Source: an uncultured Lactobacillus sp. (GTDB lineage: Bacteria > Bacillota > Bacilli > Lactobacillales > Lactobacillaceae). Taken from it: 64,000 bases of DNA. The position numbers and the translations under genes were made by a program. The notes beneath the pieces were generated by a model. It worked only from the letters and a program-made list of their open reading frames with translations. It had not been told where the DNA came from and made no database searches. Position 1 is the stretch's first letter. Each line of letters starts with the position of its first letter. This document shows positions 16,612 to 25,806 of the stretch, piece by piece. The DNA lies in NCBI GenBank assembly GCA_947565635.1, contig CANOGU010000007.1, positions 16,667-80,666 of the forward strand, written 5' to 3'.

Positions 16612-17528
16612 TTAATTGATTTTGTCACTATTTTTCAAACGTTCAATCCGCTTGTCCAAAGGCGGGTGATCAGAAAAAAGTCGATTCAACCAGTTATGTG
16701 CATTTGGGAAATTGAAATATAAATGCTGCAAAGTTAAGTCTTGGGAGCTAATCTCAGCTGCATCTGCACCCTCTTCTAACTCCTCTAGCTTAGACAAGGC
16801 TGAGATTAAACCACTAGGTTCACGAGTCAAATCAACAGATCCAATATCAGCAAGGTATTCTCTCTGTCTTGAAACAAGCAAGAAAAGCAGTTTAGCTAGC
16901 GGAATTCCAATAATTGAAATAATGCCTCCAACTGCGATTACAATAAGGGCCAAGATTTTGATAAAAAAGCCAAATATTCCTTTAGTCTCACTAGTCAAAA
17001 CGCCCCAGCCGAAGAATACAATCCCGATTCCAGTCATTGTTATCAAGCTAGTTAGCGCACTGGCTAAAACAGTGATACGCGTATCATAGTTTCTAATATG
17101 AGAAAGTTCATGGCCGATCACTCCTTGAACCTCTTTTTTATCCATAATGTTTAGCAGTCCTTGAGTGATAGCTAAACTTGCATGTTCAGGATCCCGACCA
17201 GTAGCAAAAGCGTTGGGTGCTGGATCAGGCGTAATGTACAATTTCGGCATTGGCAAGCCGCCAGCTAAGCAAAGCTCTTCAACAAGCTCATAAATTACCG
17301 GTTCAGTTTCTTTAGTAATTTCAACTGCATTCGTCACCTTCATCAAGTGCTGGGTTGCATCAAAATAAACATGCGCAATGTATACTAAGCCAATGATGAA
17401 GAAACCGATTCCAACATATGATGTAAAAATTGCTCCAAGAAACACACTAATTGCCAGCAGCAGAACTGTATATAATCCAAAATAATCCATGTGTTTCGTT
17501 TGTTTTGCTCAATTTGCTTATAAAGCAT
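16612..17528 (-). CDS. htpX: HtpX-like membrane zinc metalloprotease, apparent 5' frameshift
   Basis: Membrane-bound M48 protease for membrane-protein quality control. The zinc motif GVIGHELSHIRNYD, four hydrophobic segments and the glutamate region SRQREYLADIGSVDLT are all present. The continuous frame begins only at an ATG at 17490 with no ribosome site. Upstream, an ATG at 17528 with GGAG at good spacing opens a second frame, MLYKQIEQNKRNTWII, which is exactly the N-terminus expected of HtpX. The two frames join if one T is added to the T4 run at 17479–17482. So the gene carries a one-base deletion, or the sequence has an error there. The corrected protein would be 305 residues. Confidence 0.85.
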
Positions 17529-17625
17529 CTTAATCACTCCAACTTTTAATTCTATTTAATTTTAGTCTTTTTTGTTTATATAATCAGTAAAAATTATTGG
17601 AATTTTTGAAGGAAATTTGTTTAAA

Positions 17626-17664
17626 ACAAAAAACATCCCTATTAATCAAAATAGGAATGTTTTT
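17626..17664 (-). terminator. Terminator of the candidate small RNA
   Basis: Minus strand: AAAACAT(T)CCTATT, six-base loop, AATAGG(G)ATGTTTTTT. One mismatch in the stem. Confidence 0.8.
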
Positions 17665-17704
17665 CCGCAACGGCCTCACTTAGAGTCCACCGCCACTATT
17701 CTTA
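17626..17704 (-). ncRNA. Candidate small RNA with own promoter and terminator
   Basis: A compact minus-strand unit with no reading frame preceded by a ribosome site. A promoter at 17711–17738 would start RNA near 17704. The transcript would be about 80 bases: a G-rich 5' part (GTGGCGGTGGACTC) and a terminator hairpin ATTCCTATT/AATAGGGAT followed by T6. The GC content of the 5' part is much higher than the flanks. It is not a family I recognise. It lies between htpX and the type I-C CRISPR repeat. Confidence 0.45.
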
Positions 17705-17710
17705 CAGCTT

Positions 17711-17738
17711 ATTCTACAATTATTTAACTTATTGTCAA
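17711..17738 (-). promoter_or_regulatory. Strong sigma-A promoter of the candidate small RNA
   Basis: Minus strand: consensus -35 TTGACA (17738–17733), 16-base spacer, -10 TAGAAT (17716–17711). It is the cleanest promoter match noticed in the window and faces the candidate small RNA, not a protein gene. Confidence 0.65.
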
Positions 17739-17892
17739 TGTAGAATATAGAAATATTTTTTATATCTCGCCATAAAATCCTGACATAATTTTTACATAAA
17801 AAAATTTATGATAAGACTTATTAGTTAAGCGAAAAGAGTGATTTTTAAAATCATTTCAGTATAAAGATTTGTTCGTTTAGATCTTCAATAAT

Positions 17893-17935
17893 AAAAAAAG
17901 AAAAGTCCTGATATAAAATTATACCAAGACTTTTC
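17893..17935 (-). terminator. Minus-strand terminator
   Basis: Stem GAAAAGTC.TG.TATAA / complementary arm with three mismatches, then seven Ts on the minus strand. It would end transcription coming from the regulator fragment or the CRISPR-like repeat at 18048. Confidence 0.65.
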
Positions 17936-18247
17936 CTTAGTTTAGAACCTAATTCTTACGGCCTCTAAACTTAATTTACGTTTTGTTTATTACTACACCC
18001 ACGATAGATGGACATTCAACATATACTTGACATTCTTTAGTGCCCAAATTTCAATCCACGCACCTGCGAGAGGTGCGACCGCAATATCCAGTTAAAACTA
18101 ACATTCTAATCTAGATATAGGGCTTCAAAAATATACAATTATATTTCTACATAAATTGTATCAAAAAATAGGCATATTCTAGTGCGAATCTCACATAAAA
18201 TCATCTTAGCTTCCTACTCGCACTTTCATATACCTATCTTTTCAATT
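17936..18247. other. Gene-free stretch around the type I-C repeat
   Basis: Apart from the CRISPR repeat no gene is visible. On the minus strand an AATTGTAT inverted repeat and a TTGATA/TATAAT pair at about 15-base spacing lie at 18130–18170, which could be remnants of a CRISPR leader promoter. Confidence 0.35.
18048..18079 (-). CRISPR. Single orphan type I-C CRISPR repeat
   Basis: Read on the minus strand the 32 bases begin GTCGCACCTC, hold the stem GCACCT/AGGTGC and end GTGGATTGAAAT, the hallmark of type I-C repeats. No second copy was found within about 150 bases on either side, and no cas gene is present. It differs entirely from the type I-E repeats 1.6 kb away, so it is a second, independent CRISPR relic. 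A single copy cannot prove an array. Confidence 0.6.
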
Positions 18248-18739
18248 TTATAGCAATTTTACAAGCTTAATAATAAGCTCACTGTAATTCTTGCATTTTA
18301 TCAGCTCAGTTACGTTATTAATATCCGTGACAATATCTGATAACTCATCAAATACTTCTCTAAACAATTGTTTATTATTTGGATCAATTGCTAACGCAAT
18401 AACGAGATATACTTCATTACCACTACTCCACTTAATTCCATGCGGATTCACTACAACAAATCCTTTGCTTTTTTGAGCTGACATATCTAGTGAATGAGGA
18501 ATCGCGATTCTTCCAAATGCTGTACTTGACATTTGTTCACGCTGGTACAATCTCTCTTTGAAATCCGAATGTACTACTTTTTGCCTTTCTAACTTACTTG
18601 AAACCAAATCAAATACTTCATCGATATCTTTTAAATCATTGAATTTTATAAAATTATTACTATCGAAGAATATTAATAAACTTTCTTGAAATTTATTCTT
18701 CTTAACTCGGTGCTGCTTAGTCGTAATAGCTATGTTCAA
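18248..18739 (-). pseudogene. C-terminal fragment of a PTS-regulated (LicR/BglG-type) activator: EIIA domain only
   Basis: A 163-residue frame whose last ~140 residues are a PTS EIIA type-2 domain. The phospho-acceptor histidine lies in MSSTAFGRIAIPHS and the flanking sequence FKERLYQREQ matches the domain entry helix. In LicR/MtlR-type activators this domain is C-terminal to PRD and EIIB-like domains. Those are absent: the frame opens at a TTG without a ribosome site, and stop codons lie just upstream in the same frame (TAA about five codons before). I read it as a gene relic. A free-standing EIIA is the alternative, but no EIIB or EIIC gene is nearby. Confidence 0.6.
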
Positions 18740-18890
18740 TTTTTTGATATCTTAATAGGAAAACTGTGACTGTAATCTAAGATATTCTTCTTAATCAAAG
18801 TAAACCATATCTTTCTGAATTTTATAAAGATAATATCAAACTCATTCTTTTCCCCCCACACTCAAAATATTCTTGCTTAATCTAAATTAC

Positions 18891-20849
18891 TTAATCAAAA
18901 GTCTCAATTTTACCAAAAATTCGCTCTATATTCTCTTGACTACTCCCAAGTTCATCATTTGTCTTATAAAAAATATATAAATTTTTCTTTGCCCTAGAGC
19001 AAGCTACATATAATAAATTTCTTGCTTTTTCATATTTTTTCCGTTTTTTTTCATCCAAATTGCCATACTCATTGTAATTTTCAAAAAAGAGCCTAAAATA
19101 ATCTTTTCGATGCGCAAAAGCATCTTGAATAACAACTACAACATTTTCAAACTCTAAGCCTTTGGCTCCATGCAAAGTATAGTAATTAAGCTTTTTATCC
19201 TCTATTTTGTTTATATAATCATGCCAATTTTCAAACTGTGAAAGTTTTAGATTGAAAAAAGCATCTATACTTTTAGAAGTATCGCCATTATCCCCATTAT
19301 AAAAATAGGAATCTGCTTGCATATATATTTCACCGATACCAGAATCAATTGAAAAAATATGGGATATAATATTGGCTCCTTTAATCGTGCCTTCGATTTT
19401 TTCTAAAGCTTCAATATATTTTATTAATGTAATTTCTTTAGTATTTATTTGTTTAATTTTAGATAAAAAATTAATAAGATCTCCAAAAGTTAATCCTCTC
19501 TCAGCTCCAATATATTTTTCAATGCTTTTTATGGTTGTATTCGGATCATCGAGTCTTCTTTTAAAATCAATTAAATTGAAAATATTTCTCAAAAACCATC
19601 CCATATTTTGTAAATTTTTTTGAAAGAATTCACTATTAATATTTGCAAAATTGATCCCACTAAATTGGGGAAATTCACTTAAATTTAAATAAAGATCTCC
19701 AAATGATTTAGCTGTCGCAATTTCTTTGTTTTCCAACAACAAACATGCAGTATCTCCTTCAAAGTCAAATTTATTTTTATACTCTTCTATATTAAATGAC
19801 GAGTCTACCTTATAAAAGGTACACTTTCCGTCCCTCTCAAAAGAAATTTGTTTTAGATTATCATTTCTAATTCTATTAATTACTTCAACTATTTCAGAAC
19901 AGGATCTTCTATTTTCCGTTTCTTCTATGTATTTCAATGAATCTAACTCTGTTAATTCACCTATTCCATTTTCATATATATTTTGTTTTGAATCACCAAA
20001 AAAACCAATTACAAAATTTTGTTTTTTCGAAGAATATTCTAAAATACTTTTAAGCAAACTAATTACATTTTTATCAGTATCCTGATACTCATCAATTAAT
20101 ACATATGGATATTTATCTATAAATAATCGTTTTAAAATATTATTATTTGAAATAATATTTTTAGCATATTTCAAAAGCGTATCGTGACTAATTATATACT
20201 TATGTAGTCGATCATAATTATGCATAGGATCATACATAATAGCTTTTCCTTTTCCTGTTCTAATTTCTTCACTTACCTGATTTAATCTACGCTCTTTAAT
20301 TATTAACTTTACTAATTCTTTGAATTTTGCAACATTTTTTAAATATGGATTCAATTGGGAATAGTCAGATAGGGCCTCTCTAAATTCTGAAACTCTTTTT
20401 TGTTGGTTGCCATAAAAAATTTTCTGAAACTTTTTATTCCTTATAATTGAATCAAAACTATCTTGATCTTTGATTTTTTCATATAAAACATTTTCTTGTA
20501 GTTTCTTATGTATAGCTTCCTTATGACTTTCAACATCACATTGGTGTTCTTTTCTAAGTAAAAAATCTTGAGTAGAGATAAAATTCCACAAAAATTCATG
20601 AATTGTAGATACGATTACGTTAGAATTTTTACCGATTCTTTTTATAATTTCATTTTTTGCAGCATTAGTATAAGTAATACATAAGAGCTTTTGATTACGA
20701 CTACTAATTTTATTATTTGTAGACAAAATATGTTCAATTGATTTTACCAAAGTATAGGTTTTTCCAGAACCGGGACCAGCATCAAAACAAAAGCTTTTTT
20801 TCTTATCTATAGTCTTATATACTTCTTTTTCAGATTGTCTAGTCTTCAT
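18891..20849 (-). CDS. gajB: Gabija-like GajB, UvrD/REP superfamily helicase
   Basis: Second gene of a Gabija-type anti-phage pair. All SF1A helicase motifs are visible: Q/Walker A (FDAGPGSGKTYT), motif Ia (CITYTNAAKNEI), Walker B (LIDEYQDTD), motif III (GDSKQNIYE), ENRR, YTLHGAKGLEF (motif V) and LLYVACSRAKKNLYIF (motif VI). The frame is open from a TTG at 20864, but GAGGG precedes the ATG at 20849, giving 652 residues and an 11-base overlap with gajA. The tight overlap suggests translational coupling. GajB is thought to sense DNA ends and work with GajA. It is longer than the founding GajB (about 500). Confidence 0.85.
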   Translation of the reverse strand: MKTRQSEKEVYKTIDKKKSFCFDAGPGSGKTYTLVKSIEHILSTNNKISSRNQKLLCITYTNAAKNEIIKRIGKNSNVIVSTIHEFLWNFISTQDFLLRKEHQCDVESHKEAIHKKLQENVLYEKIKDQDSFDSIIRNKKFQKIFYGNQQKRVSEFREALSDYSQLNPYLKNVAKFKELVKLIIKERRLNQVSEEIRTGKGKAIMYDPMHNYDRLHKYIISHDTLLKYAKNIISNNNILKRLFIDKYPYVLIDEYQDTDKNVISLLKSILEYSSKKQNFVIGFFGDSKQNIYENGIGELTELDSLKYIEETENRRSCSEIVEVINRIRNDNLKQISFERDGKCTFYKVDSSFNIEEYKNKFDFEGDTACLLLENKEIATAKSFGDLYLNLSEFPQFSGINFANINSEFFQKNLQNMGWFLRNIFNLIDFKRRLDDPNTTIKSIEKYIGAERGLTFGDLINFLSKIKQINTKEITLIKYIEALEKIEGTIKGANIISHIFSIDSGIGEIYMQADSYFYNGDNGDTSKSIDAFFNLKLSQFENWHDYINKIEDKKLNYYTLHGAKGLEFENVVVVIQDAFAHRKDYFRLFFENYNEYGNLDEKKRKKYEKARNLLYVACSRAKKNLYIFYKTNDELGSSQENIERIFGKIETFD

Positions 20850-23097
20850 TTGTTTTTCCCTCAAAATACTCTTCCAAAGAATTCAACGCATCCCTAATAT
20901 ACTTTGGTGTAGTAATCTCGTAGTCTTTATTTGTAATTGAATTAAAAACAATATGATTTGTAAATTTCGCTTTTGAATCTTTTAGTTTGTTTTGACAAAA
21001 ATATGACTTAGTTCTTAATTTATTTTTATCAAAATCTTTAAAAATTTTAGGATGAATGTCTTTCAATAAATTTATAATTCTATCACTATGGTCTTTAATA
21101 TTAGTTAGTATAATTGCTTCTTCAAGACTTGTTGCATAATTTTGATTTATTTTCCCTTGTGAATAAATTTTAATCTTTTCAGAACATTCGATTTCCAGTT
21201 TATCTTCCTTCATATGTTTAATAATCTCATTATTGAACAAACTATTGTCTTTTTTATCAGCAGAAATAGCATTCTTTATGGTCTCATTAGTTGATAAGCA
21301 CTTACCTTGGTGATTAGCCATCCATTCATTCAAATCAGTAATAGACTCAGGATTTTTCTTCTCTTCATCTGATCTATTAATATCCAAATCAGTAATTATT
21401 ACCGTCTTCTTATTTAAAATCTCCAATAAAGGTAAAAATTGATATCCATATGCTCCGTCTATTCTATATACTTTGATATGATGCGATCTCAGCTTTTCAT
21501 CTTCATCAATTAAAAATCTTAAATAATTTTCTTCTGTCTGACCTTCAACAATTACTATTGCATCAGCATAAAAGATATCAGATAACTCTAATCTTAAATA
21601 TTTTTTTATGTATTCAAAGACTTTTAGGTCTATATTTTTTTGTTCTAATTTTATTTTTACACTATCATCGTTAATATTACTAATTGTACCTGAGTCTAAA
21701 TATACAATATTATTCAAAGTATTCCCGGATTGAATCTTACTATTTAGAATATGAGAGGAATGTGTTGTGATAATTATTTGAAATGTATTTTTCTCATAAT
21801 TTATATTATCCTCACTAGACTCCATCAAATAGGAAATTGCTTTGGAAATATTTTTTATAAATAGTTCTTGCATCTGAGGGTGCATAAAAGTTTCTGGTTC
21901 TTCTATGCACAAAATATTTATGGCACCGTTAACATCATCTTTTTCGTAATTTTCAAAATAATCCGCTATTTCTGCAATAATAACCATCAAATTGGTGTAG
22001 CCCATTCCGTATTGATTCTCGGGAATATAATTTTGATTTTCACGATATTCATATAAGACACTATTTCCTAGAATTTTATCTAAACTTATATTTGGATGTA
22101 AATTCATTCGTAAATTTTTATTCGATTCAATACTATTAATTGCATCTTGTAAAATATCCTGAATATTACTGTCTATTTCGTCCTTCAAAAGAATATTAGC
22201 GCTATCTATAAATTCATCTATATCGGATAAATCATTTTTTCTTGCATACGTATCAACTATTTTATTATAAGCTTTGGATAAAGTGTTATTGTCTTTTACA
22301 GTATTAGCTTGTATAGTTTTAACTTTAAGAAAAGAATTAAGTGAAAATGATTTTGAGGGAATATTACTGTTTAAAGGATAGAAATTCAAAGTATAATATC
22401 CATTGTCTAATAAGGATAAAAAATCTCTATACATGCGTTGATCATAATATTCAATAATTAACTTTATTCTTTCTTTATTCTTCTCCTTTTTCCCATAATA
22501 TTCTTTTAACTCATTGAGCGACACTTTATCACCCAATTCTTCATCTAAACCTATATTACTCGTATTTATATTCTTATTTTTTTGATTTATTTCGCTAAGC
22601 TTTTGCAAAAAAAGTTTTACATTAGTAATCTCATATTTAACAATAATATCTATATCAGCTATACTATCTGAATTTTTATTGTTCTTTAATGACGATATAA
22701 CAAGTACATCCTGAAAATTGGAAATATAATCATCTTCGCTATCAATTCCAATGTTCAATCTGAACTCCATAAGAGGAAGATCCTCAGGTTTTATTCCTCT
22801 AATCTCGTCTGAACTTTTGTCTGAAACATAATTGTCATACCATTTCTTTAAATATGATAAATTAAAATCACTATGTTTAAATACATTCCTGCTTTGCGCT
22901 TTTGTATTTTGAAGTGTATCTAACAATTCAACAATAGTACTTTTTCCAGAATTATTTGGACCAATCATTAAAGATGAACTTTCTGAAATATACTGTTCTG
23001 TCTCACTTTGGTTTGCATGACTATGAGCAAAACAAATCTCATTCTGACTTTCTCCATATTTTCTATAATTTTTTATTACCAAACTTTTTAAATACAT
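20839..23097 (-). CDS. gajA: Gabija-like GajA, OLD-family ATPase–TOPRIM nuclease
   Basis: First gene of the pair. In GajA of other bacteria the ATPase domain regulates a TOPRIM endonuclease that cuts phage DNA when nucleotides fall. Here the Walker A is MIGPNNSGKST (~44–54), the ABC signature region YGMGYTNLMVI (~363), the Walker B ILCIEEPETF (~395) and the H-loop TTHSSH (~444). The TOPRIM domain has VIVEGQTEENYL (Glu ~518) and VIITDLDINR (~567–575). The 752 residues exceed the usual ~580, with a long insertion between Walker A and signature. Base composition is much richer in A+T than the neighbouring rml operon, which hints at transfer. Confidence 0.86.
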   Translation of the reverse strand: MYLKSLVIKNYRKYGESQNEICFAHSHANQSETEQYISESSSLMIGPNNSGKSTIVELLDTLQNTKAQSRNVFKHSDFNLSYLKKWYDNYVSDKSSDEIRGIKPEDLPLMEFRLNIGIDSEDDYISNFQDVLVISSLKNNKNSDSIADIDIIVKYEITNVKLFLQKLSEINQKNKNINTSNIGLDEELGDKVSLNELKEYYGKKEKNKERIKLIIEYYDQRMYRDFLSLLDNGYYTLNFYPLNSNIPSKSFSLNSFLKVKTIQANTVKDNNTLSKAYNKIVDTYARKNDLSDIDEFIDSANILLKDEIDSNIQDILQDAINSIESNKNLRMNLHPNISLDKILGNSVLYEYRENQNYIPENQYGMGYTNLMVIIAEIADYFENYEKDDVNGAINILCIEEPETFMHPQMQELFIKNISKAISYLMESSEDNINYEKNTFQIIITTHSSHILNSKIQSGNTLNNIVYLDSGTISNINDDSVKIKLEQKNIDLKVFEYIKKYLRLELSDIFYADAIVIVEGQTEENYLRFLIDEDEKLRSHHIKVYRIDGAYGYQFLPLLEILNKKTVIITDLDINRSDEEKKNPESITDLNEWMANHQGKCLSTNETIKNAISADKKDNSLFNNEIIKHMKEDKLEIECSEKIKIYSQGKINQNYATSLEEAIILTNIKDHSDRIINLLKDIHPKIFKDFDKNKLRTKSYFCQNKLKDSKAKFTNHIVFNSITNKDYEITTPKYIRDALNSLEEYFEGKTNED

Positions 23098-23225
23098 CTA
23101 AACTCACCCTGTTTTAACTAATTAACTCTCTTAACTTTATCATTCTTCTTGAAACTCTTCACTGCTAATCCAAATATAACATCCCATATAAAATAATAAC
23201 TTTATTCTTTCCTCTCCCAACACAA

Positions 23226-23263
23226 AAAAGCAAGCTCCCCAAAAAAGGAGCTTGCTTTTTCCT
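23226..23263 (-). terminator. Terminator of the rml operon
   Basis: Perfect 14-base stem AAAAAGCAAGCTCC / GGAGCTTGCTTTTT with an eight-base loop, just after the rmlD stop codon. The T run lies on the minus strand, and it also insulates gajA from rml transcription. Confidence 0.88.
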
Positions 23264-23273
23264 CTATCCCGCT

Positions 23274-24260
23274 TTACTTCCCTAACTCATCAAAGAAGCC
23301 GTCAGCCTTTAAAATGTCTAAATAGCGGCTGATAGCATCTGGCCAAGTTGGAAGTGGCTTAAAGCCGTTTTCTTCTAACTTACTCTTGTCTAAGCGAGAG
23401 TTAAATGGACGAACAGCCTTTGATAAGCCATATTCTTCAGTAGTTACGGGAGTAACCTTAGTCTTGTAGCCTGCTTGACGATAGATTTCTTTAGTGAAAT
23501 CGTACCAAGAAATATAGCCAGTCTTAGTGCCATTTTCGTCATGGTCGCCTTCACTTGCTGGCAATTCCGCATTAGTTGCATGGTAGTAGCCGTACTTATC
23601 AGTTTCAATCATGTCTACCAATAAACGAGCTAAATCAAAAGTATAGGTTGGTGTACCTACTTGGTCGCTAACAACTTTAACTTCATCATGGTTTGAACCA
23701 ACTTTAAGCATTGTCTTAATGAAGTTGGAACCATTTACACCAAATACCCAAGCAATACGAACGATGAAATACTTGTCCAAGGTATTAGCAACAGCTTCTT
23801 CTCCGCCAAGCTTAGTTTCACCGTAAACATTTAATGGCTTGTAACCCTTAAAGTCAGGTTCCCAAGGAGTAGTTCCTTGACCATCAAAGACGTAGTCAGT
23901 TGATAAGTAAACCATTGGGGCATCGAGCTTTTTAGCAACATTAGCGATGTTTTGAGTTCCATCAACGTTAACTTTACGAACAGCAGCTACCTTATCATCA
24001 TCTTCAGCCATGTCAACTGCAGTCCAAGCAGCACAGTGAACAATAACATCTGGATTTACTTCAGAAATAACCTTGTCTACTGCGTCTGCATCGGTAATAT
24101 CTAAAGAAACGTATGGAGCCTTAGTCACAGCTGTGCCGTCAGCGACACCAGCATATTCAGGTGCTAAGTCTGATCCAACACCTTCATAGCCACGTTTAGC
24201 AAGTTCATTCATTACGTCATGGCCAAGTTGACCATTAACGCCAGTTACAAAAACTTTCAT
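23274..24260 (-). CDS. rmlD: dTDP-4-dehydrorhamnose reductase
   Basis: Last step of dTDP-L-rhamnose synthesis: NAD(P)H reduction of the 4-keto group. The N-terminus MKVFVTGVNGQLGHDVM is the GxxGxxG Rossmann motif, VVHCAAWTAVD the family block, and YGETKLGGEEAV holds the YxxxK pair. At 328 residues it is longer than many RmlD (about 285), with inserted charged segments near residues 245–260. It is the fourth gene of rmlB–rmlA–rmlC–rmlD and ends at a strong terminator. Confidence 0.93.
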   Translation of the reverse strand: MKVFVTGVNGQLGHDVMNELAKRGYEGVGSDLAPEYAGVADGTAVTKAPYVSLDITDADAVDKVISEVNPDVIVHCAAWTAVDMAEDDDKVAAVRKVNVDGTQNIANVAKKLDAPMVYLSTDYVFDGQGTTPWEPDFKGYKPLNVYGETKLGGEEAVANTLDKYFIVRIAWVFGVNGSNFIKTMLKVGSNHDEVKVVSDQVGTPTYTFDLARLLVDMIETDKYGYYHATNAELPASEGDHDENGTKTGYISWYDFTKEIYRQAGYKTKVTPVTTEEYGLSKAVRPFNSRLDKSKLEENGFKPLPTWPDAISRYLDILKADGFFDELGK

Positions 24261-24276
24261 TAATTTACCTCACTAA

Positions 24277-24885
24277 TTAAAACTTAAAAGTATCCTTTAA
24301 GCCTTTCCATTCTTGATCACGGTCAGATAAAGTAAGCTTAGTACCATCATCAAGAGTGTAACCACTCGCATCTGGACTGCCTGGGTAATCACCCTTAAGA
24401 TGTGGCCATTCGATACCAATTTCAGGATCGTTCCAAGCCATACCACCTTCATCGTTTAGATGCCAGAAATCGTTAACCTTGTAGCAGAATTCTGCTTCAT
24501 CACTTAAAACAAGGAAACCATGAGCAAAACCTTGTGGAATTAAGAATTGCTTCTTGTTTTCAGCAGTCAATTCAACACCGTACCACTTACCGTAAGTCTT
24601 TGAGTCGCTACGAAGGTCAACAGCAACGTCAAATACGCTACCACGAACAGCACGAACCAACTTAATTTGTGGGTATTTCTTTTGGAAGTGCAAACCACGG
24701 AGCACACCCTTAGTTGAGCTTGATTGGTTATCTTGAACGAAGTTAATGCTGAAGCCAGCATCCATCATATCTCTTTGGTTAAAAGTTTCCATGAAGTAAC
24801 CACGATCATCACCGTGAACAGTTGGAGTGATAACTGCTAAACCTTCAATTCCACCAACATTTTTTTCAACTTTAATTTGTCCCAT
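24277..24885 (-). CDS. rmlC: dTDP-4-dehydrorhamnose 3,5-epimerase
   Basis: Cupin-fold epimerase, third step of the rhamnose pathway. Signature sequences are DDRGYFMETFNQRDM near the N-terminus, GVLRGLHFQKKYPQ with the catalytic His, and FAHGFLVLSDEAEFCYK. The 202 residues match the family. It follows rmlA by 30 bases and precedes rmlD by 16 bases in one operon. Confidence 0.94.
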   Translation of the reverse strand: MGQIKVEKNVGGIEGLAVITPTVHGDDRGYFMETFNQRDMMDAGFSINFVQDNQSSSTKGVLRGLHFQKKYPQIKLVRAVRGSVFDVAVDLRSDSKTYGKWYGVELTAENKKQFLIPQGFAHGFLVLSDEAEFCYKVNDFWHLNDEGGMAWNDPEIGIEWPHLKGDYPGSPDASGYTLDDGTKLTLSDRDQEWKGLKDTFKF

Positions 24886-24915
24886 TTTAAAAAGCTTCTT
24901 TCTTAATTAAAAATT

Positions 24916-25800
24916 TTAGTAACGAACTTTACCTTCAGCAACAGACTTTAAGTGTTTACCATATGGGCTCTTGCCATAGTGCTTAGCTGCTTCAAGTAAT
25001 TGATCCTTGTCAATCCAGCCGTGAACATATGCAATTTCTTCGGGAGCTGAAACAGAAACGCCTTGACGTTCTTCAACCATCTTAACGTAGTTAGAAGCGT
25101 CAACTAAACTTTGCATGGTACCAGTATCAAGCCATGCATAACCACGACCCAAAAGTTGTACACCTAGGTTATCGTCTTGTAAGTACATATCGTTTAGACT
25201 AGTAATTTCAACTTCGCCACGTGCACTTGGCTTAACTTGAGCAGCCTTTTCACTTACACCAGCTGGGTAGAAGTAAAGACCAGTAACAGCATAGTTACTC
25301 TTAGGTTGTTCTGGTTTTTCTTCGATAGATACAACATTATCATTTTCATCAAAACCAATAACACCAAAACGTTCTGGATCATTTACGTAGTAACCAAAGA
25401 CAGTTGCCTTACCCTTTTGGGCATCTTCAGCAGCATTCTTAAGTAAATCAGTAAAACCATTACCGTAGAAAATGTTATCACCTAAAACCATGGCACATGC
25501 TTCACCATTAATGAAATCCGCACCTAATGTAAATGCTTGAGCCAAACCATCTGGACTTGGTTGAACCTTGTAAGAAAGGTTAATACCAAATTGTGAACCA
25601 TCACCTAATAGTTCCTTAAAACGTGGAGTATCAGCTGGGGTAGAAATAACTAAAATATCTTTAATACCAGCTAACATCAAAGTAGATAATGGATAATAAA
25701 TCATTGGTTTGTCGTAAACTGGCAATAATTGCTTACTAGTTACTAAAGTCAATGGATATAAACGAGTACCTGAACCGCCTGCTAAAATAATTCCCTTCAT
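24916..25800 (-). CDS. rmlA: Glucose-1-phosphate thymidylyltransferase
   Basis: First step of dTDP-rhamnose synthesis: joins glucose-1-phosphate and dTTP. The nucleotide-binding signature [18 protein letters not shown] opens the protein; [17 protein letters not shown] and [10 protein letters not shown] are conserved substrate regions, and [11 protein letters not shown] the C-terminal block. 294 residues is the standard length. It lies six bases after rmlB. Confidence 0.96.
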   Translation of the reverse strand: MKGIILAGGSGTRLYPLTLVTSKQLLPVYDKPMIYYPLSTLMLAGIKDILVISTPADTPRFKELLGDGSQFGINLSYKVQPSPDGLAQAFTLGADFINGEACAMVLGDNIFYGNGFTDLLKNAAEDAQKGKATVFGYYVNDPERFGVIGFDENDNVVSIEEKPEQPKSNYAVTGLYFYPAGVSEKAAQVKPSARGEVEITSLNDMYLQDDNLGVQLLGRGYAWLDTGTMQSLVDASNYVKMVEERQGVSVSAPEEIAYVHGWIDKDQLLEAAKHYGKSPYGKHLKSVAEGKVRY

Positions 25801-25806
25801 GCTGAA

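Noticed and set aside
16712-17089. 125-codon open frame on the plus strand inside htpX
   Set aside because: It is antisense to a clear HtpX sequence, has no ribosome site, and its product has no recognisable pattern.
24567-24761. Alternative frame inside rmlC
   Set aside because: Out-of-frame shadow of a conserved cupin enzyme.
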